A DNA stretch of 64,000 bases, from NCBI GenBank assembly GCA_022844135.1, contig JALHMG010000004.1, positions 62,001 through 126,000 on the forward strand, given 5' to 3'. Origin of the DNA: Lysobacterales bacterium (GTDB lineage Bacteria > Pseudomonadota > Gammaproteobacteria > Xanthomonadales > SZUA-5). Every line of letters begins with the position of its first letter. Within the stretch, counting starts at the first letter, position 1. The position numbers and the translations under genes were made by a program. Shown here in pieces: positions 43,246 through 52,681 of this stretch. Below the pieces are notes generated by a model. That model saw only the letters and a program-made list of their open reading frames with translations. It made no database searches and was not told where the DNA came from.

Positions 43246-43904
43246 CACCGCGTTCGGTGCGAATCCTGTTGGCGCTGGCGCTCAACGGCGCTTATCTCGC
43301 TGCCTTGCTCTATCAGCAGGTGTCTGCCGCAACCGTGCTGCTGCTGTTCTGGGTCGAAAATGCTCTCGGCATCGGCGCGCATGTGGCGTTGTCGGAAGCG
43401 CACTGGTTTCGGACCAGGGATCGCAGCCACTACAGTGAGGCGCGAGTCAACGGCAAGCCTAAGAAAATGCGGCACGCGCACCAATTCCTGATCGCTGCCG
43501 GCGCATTTCTTTTCGCCCATGGGATCTTTGTGTTGGCATTGGCAACGCTGCCGTTCGATCAGTTCGGTAATGATCCGGCGTGGAAGGCCAACTGGTCGGA
43601 TGTGGGCTACGGCAGCTTGCTGCTGATCGGCTTCGCAATTCTTGGATGGTTGCATGATCGGCGCTCGATCGCCAACGTCTCTGAGATCGAGCTCCACGCC
43701 AGCTATCACTTCGGACGGACGATCGGACTGCAGGTCATCATCATTTTCGGAATGATTATGCTGTCTTACTTCGGGCCCTTTGGGATGGTGCTGACCGTGG
43801 TTGCGGTCAAAACTATGGTGGATGTTGCGGTGGCCGGCGCAAGGCGGCCAGAGCGCGTGCCGATGCGGCGCAAACCGCCGCCGTCAAAGGCCCGGCGCCG
43901 ATAG
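43242..43904 (+). CDS. DUF6498-type polytopic membrane protein
   Basis: 220 aa from ATG 43242, which overlaps the VWA stop as ATGA. Five to six hydrophobic segments; RILLALALNGAYLAALLYQQVSAATVLLLFWVENALGIGAHVAL is the family's N-terminal block with the WxEN motif. Ends with a basic tail. Unknown function. The end overlaps the convergent M15 peptidase gene by 21 bases. Confidence 0.75.
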   Translation: MTPRSVRILLALALNGAYLAALLYQQVSAATVLLLFWVENALGIGAHVALSEAHWFRTRDRSHYSEARVNGKPKKMRHAHQFLIAAGAFLFAHGIFVLALATLPFDQFGNDPAWKANWSDVGYGSLLLIGFAILGWLHDRRSIANVSEIELHASYHFGRTIGLQVIIIFGMIMLSYFGPFGMVLTVVAVKTMVDVAVAGARRPERVPMRRKPPPSKARRR

Positions 43905-44561
43905 TGGCGCCCGTCTCGATGCTGCCTTTCGCCGCTTTTGCCTCGTTGGACGGAATCGCCAATGCCAAGGTTCGTACACATAACCTTGTAAATTGCCGCG
44001 CGGATAGCTCATGCGCCAGCCGAAATGGTGTGCCTCGCGCGCAAGCCAGGCAAATGCCGGAGTTGTTTCGAATGCCTCGGTGAGCGGCTCGGCGCCGGGA
44101 ACGGCGAAGTCGACGCATTCGCCGCTGTGGTGTTCGCTGAAGCCGGGTGGCGCATTCACCGCAAAAATGTCGGCCAGCGTCTGACCGGCGCGCAGCTTGC
44201 GCGCGACGATGCCTTGTTGGGCACGCACGCTGCGATAACTCGAAATCACTTCCAGCTCGATTCCTGCGCCGAGCGCCGCTTTGCGCAGGCCAGCGAGTGC
44301 CTGTGCCGCTTGCGGCGTCAGCCAATGCACGCGCGCGAATCGATCGCGCCCGATCGGCACCAGCAGCACTGGCTCAAGCTCACGGCGCAAGCCGCGGCGT
44401 CGGCATATCTCCAGTCCGTCAACATTCGAAGTTCGCTGCTGGCTGTCGCGGCGCGCAAATCGCCGCGCCCAGGCGCCTTTAGAAGTGCGAATCGGTTTCG
44501 GACACTCGATGCTCGGCAGCCGCAGTTGCCCGCGCCATGCGCGGAGAATTGCCGATGTCAC
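43884..44561 (-). CDS. M15-family D,D-carboxypeptidase-like (VanY/LdcB type) protein
   Basis: 225 aa from a GTG that overlaps the upstream stop (GTGA). Zinc-site motifs are in place: SYRSVRAQ, SEHHSGECVDF (His and Asp ligands) and EPWHWRF (His ligand), as in VanY, LdcB and Ddl carboxypeptidases of peptidoglycan. No signal peptide is visible in the first 50 residues, which is odd for an enzyme of the cell wall; a start further in does not help. Third gene of an operon with a transglutaminase-like and a propeller-like secreted protein. Confidence 0.85.
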   Translation of the reverse strand: MTSAILRAWRGQLRLPSIECPKPIRTSKGAWARRFARRDSQQRTSNVDGLEICRRRGLRRELEPVLLVPIGRDRFARVHWLTPQAAQALAGLRKAALGAGIELEVISSYRSVRAQQGIVARKLRAGQTLADIFAVNAPPGFSEHHSGECVDFAVPGAEPLTEAFETTPAFAWLAREAHHFGWRMSYPRGNLQGYVYEPWHWRFRPTRQKRRKAASRRAPLSAPGL

Positions 44562-45457
44562 GGCAGCGGCCGATAGCGGAAGCGCAGCAGCGGCGAGGGC
44601 GTTTTCTCGCTGCCGACGATCACTTGAGTGCAGGTCTCGTCGAACGCCATCGCCTCAGCCTGAGGTAGAAAGGTTATCTGCGAACGACTTGGCTCGGCGT
44701 CCGTCAATGCCTCTTCCCAGGACTGGTCGCTGCGCCGCACAAAGCGATAAATCGAATCGTAGGTCAAAACCAGCAGCGACGTGCGGGCACAATCGAGCTG
44801 CATTTCAGTGGTCTGCGAGCGATAGCGGCTCAGCGCACCGTCGCGCCGAATTTCTGCGGGCGTCGGCTGCGGAATTCCCGGCAGCGGCGCCACCTTTGTC
44901 GCCGTGGTTTTGCCGATGCCATCGAGCGGCACCCGGTACAAAACCGAAGGTACGGTGCGCTTGGTCAGCAGCAGAATCTGGCCTTCGACCGCGTCCACGG
45001 AAACCGCTTCCACATCGTGCGGCTCGTCCGGGAAACGCACGGCAAGGTTGCGCTCGTGGTCCACCGCAGCTGGGGGCTGGCGCGGATCGGGCTCCTTTAG
45101 CATCCACAAATCCAGATATTCGCGTCGCCCGTCGTTATTGCCCGTGTCGGCGATCAGCAGCCATGCGTGGCCGCGCCAGCGAAAGCTGGCCAGCGCTTCC
45201 CAGTCGACATTAGCGACATCGACCTGCACTTCGCCGTGTACCCGGCCGCGACCGTCGATGAGCAATAGTTTGGAGCCATTGCCACCATCGTTGATGGCCC
45301 AGTAGCGATCGGCCATGCGCTGGGACGCCGCGAGGCCCGATAGTTCGCTGAGGCGCGTATCCGTCACAATGCCGGCGATATTGACGCGGCCCACTGGGCG
45401 CGGCGGTTTCGCCGCATTCGCCGTCAGCGCCAACGCGATTGCAAGAGCGTAAATCAC
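44558..45457 (-). CDS. Secreted propeller-like hypothetical protein
   Basis: 299 aa from a GTG overlapping the transglutaminase-like gene's stop (GTGA). Signal peptide VIYALAIALALTANA. The mature part is beta-rich with repeated blocks (SELSGLAASQRMADRYWAINDGGNGSKLLLIDGRGRVHGEV; DVEAVSVDAVEGQILLLTKR; AEAMAFDETCTQVIVGSEK), which look like blades of a beta-propeller, similar to SdiA-regulated/phytase-like esterase folds. No catalytic residue can be named. Coupled to both neighbours. Confidence 0.65.
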   Translation of the reverse strand: MIYALAIALALTANAAKPPRPVGRVNIAGIVTDTRLSELSGLAASQRMADRYWAINDGGNGSKLLLIDGRGRVHGEVQVDVANVDWEALASFRWRGHAWLLIADTGNNDGRREYLDLWMLKEPDPRQPPAAVDHERNLAVRFPDEPHDVEAVSVDAVEGQILLLTKRTVPSVLYRVPLDGIGKTTATKVAPLPGIPQPTPAEIRRDGALSRYRSQTTEMQLDCARTSLLVLTYDSIYRFVRRSDQSWEEALTDAEPSRSQITFLPQAEAMAFDETCTQVIVGSEKTPSPLLRFRYRPLP

Positions 45458-46884
45458 GGCGCCTGGAGTGCCTCGATTTTGAGGCTCCCCAGCAAGGCGA
45501 CGCCTGCAAAGTAGCGTACCGGATCGCCATCGCCCACGGCCAACGCCAAATGCCCGCTGTCGAAGCCGCTCAGCGCGGCATCGAAACCGACCCAACGCCC
45601 GTCGATGAAGGCTTCAGTCCAAGCATGCGGCACGAACACATTCTCGCGATCGCCAAAACTCGGCACATAGGCAAGACCGGTCGCAACGCGCGCCGGAATG
45701 CCCAGTGCGCGTGCGATGCCGGTCAACAACAAGGCATGTTCGGTGCAATCGCCCTGGCGCGAAGTGGCGACCTCAAGGGCCGAGGCATAACCGACCGACA
45801 GCGTCTTGCCGAAAATGTACTCGCGAACGAAGGCCTCAGCGCTGGCCATCATTTCGGCCGGCTTGGTTGCCTTGCCCGCCGCACGTTTGGCGAGATCCTG
45901 CAAGATGACGCTATCGGATTGCACCCATGCCGAGGGCAGGGTGTAGATCGGATCGACTTCGCCTTTGCCGCGAGCCATTGGATCGACGACGATATCGATG
46001 CGTCCGCCGTCGCCGTCGCTGGCGATGCGCTGATGGTTGGTCTGCGCCGGTTGCAGATCTGTGCCGTCGATGCGCAGCGAGTAGCGCAATGGCTGAGACA
46101 GATCGGCCTTCGATAGCGCGCGCGGCGCATCCAGCACCAGTCTGTCCAGGAAATCGAGCGACTGATTGGGCGCTGTGGCGCAGGCTTCATCGCACGCGAG
46201 CAGCTCGATCTTCATGCCGAGCAAATCCATGCGGATGCGCTGCGCGTCGAAATCGTCGTTCACGAAGGCGTTCACCTGCATCGGGCCGCTGGCAAAACGG
46301 ACCACTTGTTCGATCTCCATCAGTTGCTGTTCGCTCTGCATCAGTTCGACGCGGCGACGGCCCTTGAAGCTGGTTTCCAGCGGCACCGTTTCCAACTGGC
46401 TGGGCACGAAGGCATCGATGGCCAACAGCGACTCCCCGTTCTTCAGCGCAGTACTCAGCGCAGCACGTTGCGCCTCGAAGAACTTCGCGAACGGCGGCAA
46501 CTTGAGCGTTTGCACGCGCGCGGAACCTGCGCCATCGATGGCAACCTTGAACGTGCCGTCGGTCTGGCGCGTGCCTTTGTAGCTCAACGTCTGCCCGGCA
46601 GTCTTGATCTCGGCGCGAAAACTCAGAGGTTCGCCCGCATCGCTTTCGGTTGTTTCCTCAAGCGACCACATCGACACGCTAACGCCGTCGCGCTGGATTT
46701 CCAGCGACATGATCTCCGCGGTGCGAACCTCGCCGCCTGCCATCGCTTCGCGTTCGGTCACGGCATGGCCGACTTTGCGACCATCGAACAACACCGCGCG
46801 CCAGGTGCGGTCGACCTCGGCCAGCGCCTGAGTCGCCGCGAACAGCGCGAACAGGCACGCGATTGTTGCCAGCCGATACATCAT
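45454..46884 (-). CDS. Secreted transglutaminase-like protein
   Basis: 476 aa. Signal peptide MMYRLATIACLFALFAATQALA, a long N-terminal beta domain (24-330), then a transglutaminase-like core with the catalytic triad Cys380 (RQGDCTEHALLL), His420 (VPHAWTEAF) and Asp435 (WVGFDAAL). In bacteria such proteins usually act as peptidases or transpeptidases rather than true transglutaminases. First of a three-gene operon in which each pair overlaps by four bases, so the three products are made together in equal amounts. Confidence 0.88.
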   Translation of the reverse strand: MMYRLATIACLFALFAATQALAEVDRTWRAVLFDGRKVGHAVTEREAMAGGEVRTAEIMSLEIQRDGVSVSMWSLEETTESDAGEPLSFRAEIKTAGQTLSYKGTRQTDGTFKVAIDGAGSARVQTLKLPPFAKFFEAQRAALSTALKNGESLLAIDAFVPSQLETVPLETSFKGRRRVELMQSEQQLMEIEQVVRFASGPMQVNAFVNDDFDAQRIRMDLLGMKIELLACDEACATAPNQSLDFLDRLVLDAPRALSKADLSQPLRYSLRIDGTDLQPAQTNHQRIASDGDGGRIDIVVDPMARGKGEVDPIYTLPSAWVQSDSVILQDLAKRAAGKATKPAEMMASAEAFVREYIFGKTLSVGYASALEVATSRQGDCTEHALLLTGIARALGIPARVATGLAYVPSFGDRENVFVPHAWTEAFIDGRWVGFDAALSGFDSGHLALAVGDGDPVRYFAGVALLGSLKIEALQAP

Positions 46885-46975
46885 GCGTACAACTCACAGG
46901 GATTAAGAACACCCGCTATTCTGGCAAAGCCATCTGGCGCGACTTGTAAAAATTACGTCATCTCAAGGGCAATTT

Positions 46976-48154
46976 ATGATCGGCACCGCCTTAACGTCTT
47001 CAGCTTTCAAGCTCATGTTGTTGGGCTCAGGCGAGCTTGGCAAAGAAGTGGCGATCGAGGCACAGCGGCTGGGATTGGAGGTGATCGCAGTCGATCGCTA
47101 CGCAAACGCGCCCGCCATGCAGGTGGCGCACCGCGCGCATGTGATCAACATGCTCGATGGTGCCGCGCTGCGTGCCCTGATCGAAGCTGAACGCCCAGAT
47201 GTTGTCGTGCCCGAGCTCGAAGCCATCCACACCCCAACGCTGGAGGAGATGGAGATCGACGGTCTCGTGGTTGTTCCGACCGCGCGCGCCGCACGATTGA
47301 CCATGGATCGCGAGGGCATTCGCCGACTTGCCTCGGAAACGCTGGGACTGCCGACCTCGCCGTATCGCTTCTGCGATGACGAGCCCAGTTATCGCGATGC
47401 CATCGAGACGCTCGGTCTGCCGTGCGTCGTCAAGCCGCTGATGAGTTCGAGCGGCAAGGGCCAGAGCATTGTGCGCACGCCCCTCGATATCGACGCCGCC
47501 TGGCAATACGCGCAGGCGGGCGGACGCGCCGGTGCAGGGCGAGTGATCGTCGAGGGCTTCGTGCCTTTCGATTTCGAAATTACCTTGCTCACGGTGCGCC
47601 ACCAAGGCGGCACGACGTTCTGCGAGCCGATTGGCCACTATCAGGAAGATGGCGACTATCGGGAGTCGTGGCAACCACAGCCGATGGCGCCCGCGGCGCT
47701 CAGGAAAGCGCAAGCCATCGCGCAAAAGATCACCGACGCGCTCGGCGGGCGCGGGCTTTTCGGTGTCGAGCTGTTTGTACGCGGCGATGAGGTGTTGTTC
47801 TCCGAAGTATCGCCCCGCCCGCACGACACTGGACTGGTCACGCTGATCTCGCAAGACGTTTCCGAGTTCGCCTTGCACCTGCGAGCGATTCTGGGACTGC
47901 CGATTCCAGTGGTGCGCAGCCGCACACCGGCAGCGTCGGTGGCGATTCTTGCCGAAGGCCACGGCGAAGCGCCGCGCTACTACGGCATCGATTCGGCGCT
48001 TGCCGAACCCGATACCGACATTCGCCTCTTCGGCAAACCCACCGTCGCCGGGCGCCGCCGCGTCGGCGTAGCGCTGGCACGCGCCGAAACCCTGTTCGCT
48101 GCGCGCGAAAAAGCAAGGCGCGCGGCAGCTGCGGTGCGGATTGAGCTCAGTTGA
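46976..48154 (+). CDS. purT: Formate-dependent phosphoribosylglycinamide formyltransferase
   Basis: 392 aa, an ATP-grasp enzyme that makes N-formyl-GAR from GAR, formate and ATP, an alternative to PurN in purine synthesis. [40 protein letters not shown] is the diagnostic N-terminus; the ATP-grasp part has [14 protein letters not shown] near 150 and [27 protein letters not shown] near 255. The start follows AAGGGC. Complete. Confidence 0.97.
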   Translation: MIGTALTSSAFKLMLLGSGELGKEVAIEAQRLGLEVIAVDRYANAPAMQVAHRAHVINMLDGAALRALIEAERPDVVVPELEAIHTPTLEEMEIDGLVVVPTARAARLTMDREGIRRLASETLGLPTSPYRFCDDEPSYRDAIETLGLPCVVKPLMSSSGKGQSIVRTPLDIDAAWQYAQAGGRAGAGRVIVEGFVPFDFEITLLTVRHQGGTTFCEPIGHYQEDGDYRESWQPQPMAPAALRKAQAIAQKITDALGGRGLFGVELFVRGDEVLFSEVSPRPHDTGLVTLISQDVSEFALHLRAILGLPIPVVRSRTPAASVAILAEGHGEAPRYYGIDSALAEPDTDIRLFGKPTVAGRRRVGVALARAETLFAAREKARRAAAAVRIELS

Positions 48155-48203
48155 CGCTCTTCGTGTCGAAATCAATGCTCACGATGCGCCGAGAACTGAA
48201 GGG

Positions 48204-48294
48204 GCGCGATTCGTCGCGCGCCAGTGGCGGTCCGAGACAGGCCGGATCGACGAGAGTTGATCGCCGGCCAATTCGGGCGCGATGAATCGCGCCC
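48204..48294. repeat. Pair of REP-like palindromes
   Basis: Two GC-rich palindromes of the same family: GCGCGA-TTCG-TCGCGC (48204-48219, within GGGGCGCGATTCGTCGCGC) and GGGCGCGA-TGAA-TCGCGCCC (48275-48294). They lie 55 bases apart in the 187-base space between the convergent purT and TonB-receptor genes and could fold together or singly. REP doublets of this kind often serve RAYT transposases, but none is in this window. Confidence 0.6.
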
Positions 48295-48341
48295 CTACCG
48301 GTCCAAGACTTGCCCGCTGTGCCGCGCTATCACCATTGAGC

Positions 48342-51101
48342 TTAGAAGAACTTGTACTCCAATCCCAAGTAATACGAACGCCCGCGCGGATCGGTGTAGG
48401 TGGGGTCGTATCCGGCGATGAAGAAATACGCCTGGTTGGAGAACGGCGGTTCCTCATTCAGCACGTTGAGCATGCCGCCGCGCAAACGGAGGTTGTTGTT
48501 GATGTCCCATGCGCCGGTCAGATCCCACAGCGAATAGGCATCGACGTCGCGCTCTGGGAGGCGCTCGTCGGTAAACGGATCGTAGGTGGTGTTCTGATCT
48601 TCGTAGCCGGAGAGGTAGCTGTTCGCCAGCGTCAGACCGACCGGGCCGTAGTCCCAGTTGAACGCAATGCGATGGCGCCAGCGTTGGATGACCTGATCGT
48701 TCAAGAAGCGCCCCAAGTTGCTGCGATACGGCTCCAAGGGTCCGAACTGACGTTCGTACTCGAGCACGTAAGTGCCGCTGATATCGATGCTGAATTCGCC
48801 CCACTCAGTTTCCTCGGTGGCGATGCGCGAGGTTAGATCCAAACCGGAGGTCTTGAGCTTGCCCTGGTTTTCTTTCTGCAAAATGATGTTGGTGATGAAG
48901 CCATCGCTATCGCGCTCGATGTAGGTGCCGTTATAGCGCTGCGGGTTCTCGATGATGATCTGCTCGCCGAGCGTGGAAATCACGTCGCGCTTTTGCAAGA
49001 AGAAGTATTCGAGGCCGATGTTGAATTGGCGGCTCGGCTCGTAGACGAAGCCCACCGAAAACTGGCGCGAACGCTCGGGATCCAGATCCGGATTGCTGCG
49101 GCGCTCTACCGGCCATTGGTCGGTACAAAGATCGATGCTGCCCTCGGCTGCGGCGCATTGCGGATCGGTGATCAGACTTGAGGTTACGCCAAAAATCGTC
49201 GGGCGATTGAGATCGTTGAGCGACGGCGCGCGAAAGCCGGTGCCGGCCGAGCCACGGATGATCAGGGTCTCGGAAGGTTGCCAGCGGACACCAAACTTCG
49301 GATTAAACGTGTTGCCGACGTCCTGGTAATCGTCGAAGCGCAGCGCACCCTGCAGCTCCACTGTTTCGGTCACCGGCGCGTTCAACTCGGCATAGGCCGA
49401 GACGATGGTGCGCCCATCGCGCGTAGCCTGAATGTCGGACGGGCCGCCGACGGGAATAGTGCTGTCGCGATCGCCGGCGATGTTGTTGCTGAGCAGCAAG
49501 GCCGAGGGGGTGAACTCTTGCGTCTCGCGGCGCACTTCGCCGCCGAGCGCGAGGCCCAGATCGCCATACTCCATTTCCATGATCGAGCGCGATGCGTTGA
49601 AGTCCCAGAACTCGCTGGTGCCATCCGACACGCGCGCTTCGTCGTCGATTGTGATGCTGTCGATCAGCGCCTGGCCGGTGGCGCTGGACGGGCCGAAAGG
49701 ATTGATCGTGCCATTGCGGATGCCGGCATCGAAACGATCGAACAACACATAACCATCGACATAGCGATCCACTGCATCGTTTTGCGCACGTCCAATGGCG
49801 GTACCGTAGTACCAGTCGCCAAGGTTGCCCTCGGCACCAACCAACAGGCGTGTGCCTTCGCTGGTTACTTCGCTGGTGCGGTTGCCGGCTTGCTCCATGC
49901 GCAGGCGAATACCGCTGAACGTGGTCGGCAGATTAGGGCGGTTGAGCGCGCTGCGATAGGGTTCCGGGAGCAACGTCACCGGCAGATTACGGATGCGCTG
50001 CGGGTTCGGGCTCAAGCGATAGATGGACTCAGCGCGCGCGAACGAGGCTTCGGCAAACACCGTGTGATCGTCGCCCACCTTGAACGTAGCGCGGCCCATA
50101 AAGCCCAGGCGATCGGACTCGGGATAGATTTCGGTGTCGCGCATGTAGTCGTAGCTGCACGCCAACGGACCGCCCGGACCTTGCGCGGCGAACACAGTGG
50201 CGGGGGGATTGCAGCCCGGGTTGCTCGGGTTGATGCGCGTGCGCGTCGTGCCAGCCGGCAGAATGCCGGCGGCGATCAACGCATTGCGCTGCGCTGAGCT
50301 GATGTCGATGTTGGCGGGGAAGGTATTGCTCGACATCAGCGCCGGCAGCAGCGTCGCCAGTGGGCGTTCCTGGATGAACTCGCGTTGGCTGGAGCGCAGT
50401 GCGCCGAGTCGCTGCACATCGACGACACCGAAAACGTTGTAGCGATCTTCCTCTAAGTTACCGAAGCCGCCGCTGATCGTGGCGGTGTGCTTCTCAGCGC
50501 CGCCCTCGTCGGTATCGGCCGTCGATACGCTCAAGTCGAGGCCTTCATAATCGGTGCGGGTGATGAAATTGATCACGCCGCCGATGGCGTCTGAGCCATA
50601 CACCGCAGAGGCGCCATCCTTCAGTACCTCGACCCGTTCGATCGCGCCGGCAGGAATATTGTTGAGGTCCACACCTGCCTCATCGCCAGGGGAGGCGAAG
50701 TTCGCCAGGCGGCGACCATTGAGCAGGATCAGCGTGCTCGATACGCCAATGCCGCGCAGGTTTGCGCCATTGAAGCCGCGTTGGCCGCTGGTGCTGTCGG
50801 TGATGCTGGCGCCATCGCTGAGCGGCGCGGTGTTCGCTGTCAGCGTCTTGATCATTTCCGCCGCCGTCGTGACGCCGCGTGTGCGAATCTCCTCGCGCGT
50901 GATCACCTCCACCGGCAGCGCGGTTTCCGCGTCGATGCGTTTGATACGCGAGCCGGTGACGAATACCGTATCGAGCTTGGCTTTGTCTTCGTCCTCCGCG
51001 CCATCCTGCGCCAACGCCGGAACAGCGAGCGCCTGCAGCAGCGCGACAGTCAGAGCGGATTGGGTGAACGTGCGGCGGCTGCGCGTGGCGAGCTGATTCA
51101 T
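48342..51101 (-). CDS. TonB-dependent receptor
   Basis: 919 aa from ATG 51101 (GGAA upstream; a longer frame to 51263 runs through the untranslated region). Signal peptide RTFTQSALTVALLQALAVPALAQ, a TonB box-like DTVFVTGSRIKR, the plug domain (PVEVITREEIRTRGVTTAAEMIKTL; GVSSTLILLNGRRLANF; AIERVEVLKDGASAVYGSDAIGGVINFITR) and a 22-strand barrel ending in the aromatic GLEYKFF. It imports a bulky nutrient, but none can be named from sequence; members of this subgroup (with the plug text GxSSTLILLNGRRL) are numerous in the order. No neighbouring periplasmic or inner-membrane transporter. Confidence 0.94.
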   Translation of the reverse strand: MNQLATRSRRTFTQSALTVALLQALAVPALAQDGAEDEDKAKLDTVFVTGSRIKRIDAETALPVEVITREEIRTRGVTTAAEMIKTLTANTAPLSDGASITDSTSGQRGFNGANLRGIGVSSTLILLNGRRLANFASPGDEAGVDLNNIPAGAIERVEVLKDGASAVYGSDAIGGVINFITRTDYEGLDLSVSTADTDEGGAEKHTATISGGFGNLEEDRYNVFGVVDVQRLGALRSSQREFIQERPLATLLPALMSSNTFPANIDISSAQRNALIAAGILPAGTTRTRINPSNPGCNPPATVFAAQGPGGPLACSYDYMRDTEIYPESDRLGFMGRATFKVGDDHTVFAEASFARAESIYRLSPNPQRIRNLPVTLLPEPYRSALNRPNLPTTFSGIRLRMEQAGNRTSEVTSEGTRLLVGAEGNLGDWYYGTAIGRAQNDAVDRYVDGYVLFDRFDAGIRNGTINPFGPSSATGQALIDSITIDDEARVSDGTSEFWDFNASRSIMEMEYGDLGLALGGEVRRETQEFTPSALLLSNNIAGDRDSTIPVGGPSDIQATRDGRTIVSAYAELNAPVTETVELQGALRFDDYQDVGNTFNPKFGVRWQPSETLIIRGSAGTGFRAPSLNDLNRPTIFGVTSSLITDPQCAAAEGSIDLCTDQWPVERRSNPDLDPERSRQFSVGFVYEPSRQFNIGLEYFFLQKRDVISTLGEQIIIENPQRYNGTYIERDSDGFITNIILQKENQGKLKTSGLDLTSRIATEETEWGEFSIDISGTYVLEYERQFGPLEPYRSNLGRFLNDQVIQRWRHRIAFNWDYGPVGLTLANSYLSGYEDQNTTYDPFTDERLPERDVDAYSLWDLTGAWDINNNLRLRGGMLNVLNEEPPFSNQAYFFIAGYDPTYTDPRGRSYYLGLEYKFF

Positions 51102-51237
51102 GCGGGGAGTTCCGGGTGCGGTGGAAGGGGCGCGATGGCCGCGCTGGCGCGCACTGTAGACCCGTCCATGAACCGTGCCATCGCGGATGGTCCGTGCAGT
51201 CGCCGCAGGAAAAGAGCGGGTCGCTTTTCCTAAAAGA

Positions 51238-51333
51238 GGCTTCAGTCGCGAGTCCGACGACATCGTCGCTGGTGGCTACCCAAACGCCTGTGGCTTCGTC
51301 CCATTCGGCGTGTATTTGGAGTGGCACTTTCAT
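51238..51333 (-). pseudogene. 5' remnant of a DUF1902 antitoxin-like gene
   Basis: A strong GGAGG is followed by ATG (51333) and 32 good codons: MKVPLQIHAEWDEATGVWV then ATSDDVVGLATEA. This is the N-terminus of DUF1902/HicB-like antitoxins. The family continues with a helix that is missing here; the frame runs on into unrelated sequence and out of frame into the receptor gene. The 455-base space 51102-51556 holds this remnant and otherwise only untranslated regulatory DNA, as far as I can see. Confidence 0.7.
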
Positions 51334-51556
51334 CGAGATCCTCCGGCGGCCTGATCGATAGCGTAACGCACAGCCATTTACGTCCCGAACCTTTCCGTCT
51401 CTTCGGTTCGACGGGTTATGCGTACGCTCTTGAGCCGGCAATGCAAGACACCGCGCCATGCCAATTTAAGAGAAAGCGACATCCCCGCGCTCAAACGATG
51501 GCCCGTCGGCGCACACGCTGCGATGATTCGCGCAATCGATCGAATCGCGAGCACGC

Positions 51557-52681
51557 ATGCATATCGAGCAACATCCGCTGACCGCACCAATGCCGGGCAC
51601 GGCGCGGTCGCTGACCAGTCTGCACTACGGGCCAGGTTCGGTCGCGCGCAAGGCGTACATCCAGTGTGCGTTGCATGCCGATGAGCCCCCGGGGCTGCTC
51701 GTCGGTTATTACCTGCGCAACAAGCTTGCGGAGCTCGAAGCGCAGGGCAGGGTGGTCGAACGCATTGTCCTGGTGCCGATGGCCAATCCGATCGGTCTGC
51801 ATCAGCGCGTTTTGGGGCGCGGATTGGGGCGCTTCGAGTTGGCGAGCGGCGAGAACTTCAATCGCAACTATGCCGACTTGAGCGAGTCGGCCTTCGAACG
51901 TCTGGAACCCGTGCTCAAAGAGCGCGCGCCGACCTTGGCGGAGGCGCGCCATGCTTTGCGTGAAGCGGCACTCGCGCTTGCGTGCGACAACGAGCTCGAC
52001 AGTCTGCGTGCAACGCTGCTGCGCCTTGCCGTCGATGCGGATCTCGTGCTCGATCTGCACTGCGATAACGAAGCGGTCATGCACCTCTACACCACAAACT
52101 GGAGCTGGCCGACTTTTGCGCCGCTGGCTGGTTTGCTGGGCGCGCGTGCGGCGCTGCTGTCGGATGATTCCGGCGGTGGGCCGTTCGATGAGAGCTGCTC
52201 GATGCTGCTGGAAAAACTCAGCCAGTTGATCGCCACCCGCACTCCTTTCCGCTTCGATGATGAACACGCCTGCGAAGCTACGACAGTGGAATTGCGCGGC
52301 GAGATCGACGTCGCGCACGAGTTTGCTCAAGCCGACGCCGACGCCATCGTCGACTTTCTTATCTACCGCAAATTCATTGCGGGCGAGCCGGTCGCCATTC
52401 CGACGCCGTGTGCGGGCACGCCTTTAGAAGGCTCGATGCCGGTGCCAGCGCCGGTCGGTGGCGTGCTGATCCATCGCGCGCAGCTCGGCGTCACGGTGCG
52501 CAAAGGCGAATTGATCGCCGAGATCCTCGATCCTGCGCAAGGCACGCTGACGCCAGTGTTGAGTCCGGTCGACGGCTTGTTGTTTGCGCGCGAAAGCGGC
52601 CGCGTGGTTCCGGCCGGTTTGCGCGTGGCGAAGGTTGCTGGCACCGAGTCGCTGCGGCGCGGGCCGTTGTTGTCGGCGTGA
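51557..52681 (+). CDS. AstE/AspA-family (M14-type) deacylase
   Basis: 374 aa. Succinylglutamate desuccinylase/aspartoacylase family: zinc ligands His40 and Glu43 in CALHADEPPG and His168 in LVLDLHCDNE; the C-terminal part (APVGGVLIHRAQLGVTVRKGELIAEILDP) is a lipoyl-like beta domain common in longer members. Authentic AstE is shorter (about 320 aa), so the substrate may differ, such as another N-acyl amino acid. It leads an operon in which the next three genes overlap: a GlxA-type regulator and two arginine succinyltransferase-like proteins, which supports an N-succinyl amino acid substrate. Confidence 0.85.
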   Translation: MHIEQHPLTAPMPGTARSLTSLHYGPGSVARKAYIQCALHADEPPGLLVGYYLRNKLAELEAQGRVVERIVLVPMANPIGLHQRVLGRGLGRFELASGENFNRNYADLSESAFERLEPVLKERAPTLAEARHALREAALALACDNELDSLRATLLRLAVDADLVLDLHCDNEAVMHLYTTNWSWPTFAPLAGLLGARAALLSDDSGGGPFDESCSMLLEKLSQLIATRTPFRFDDEHACEATTVELRGEIDVAHEFAQADADAIVDFLIYRKFIAGEPVAIPTPCAGTPLEGSMPVPAPVGGVLIHRAQLGVTVRKGELIAEILDPAQGTLTPVLSPVDGLLFARESGRVVPAGLRVAKVAGTESLRRGPLLSA

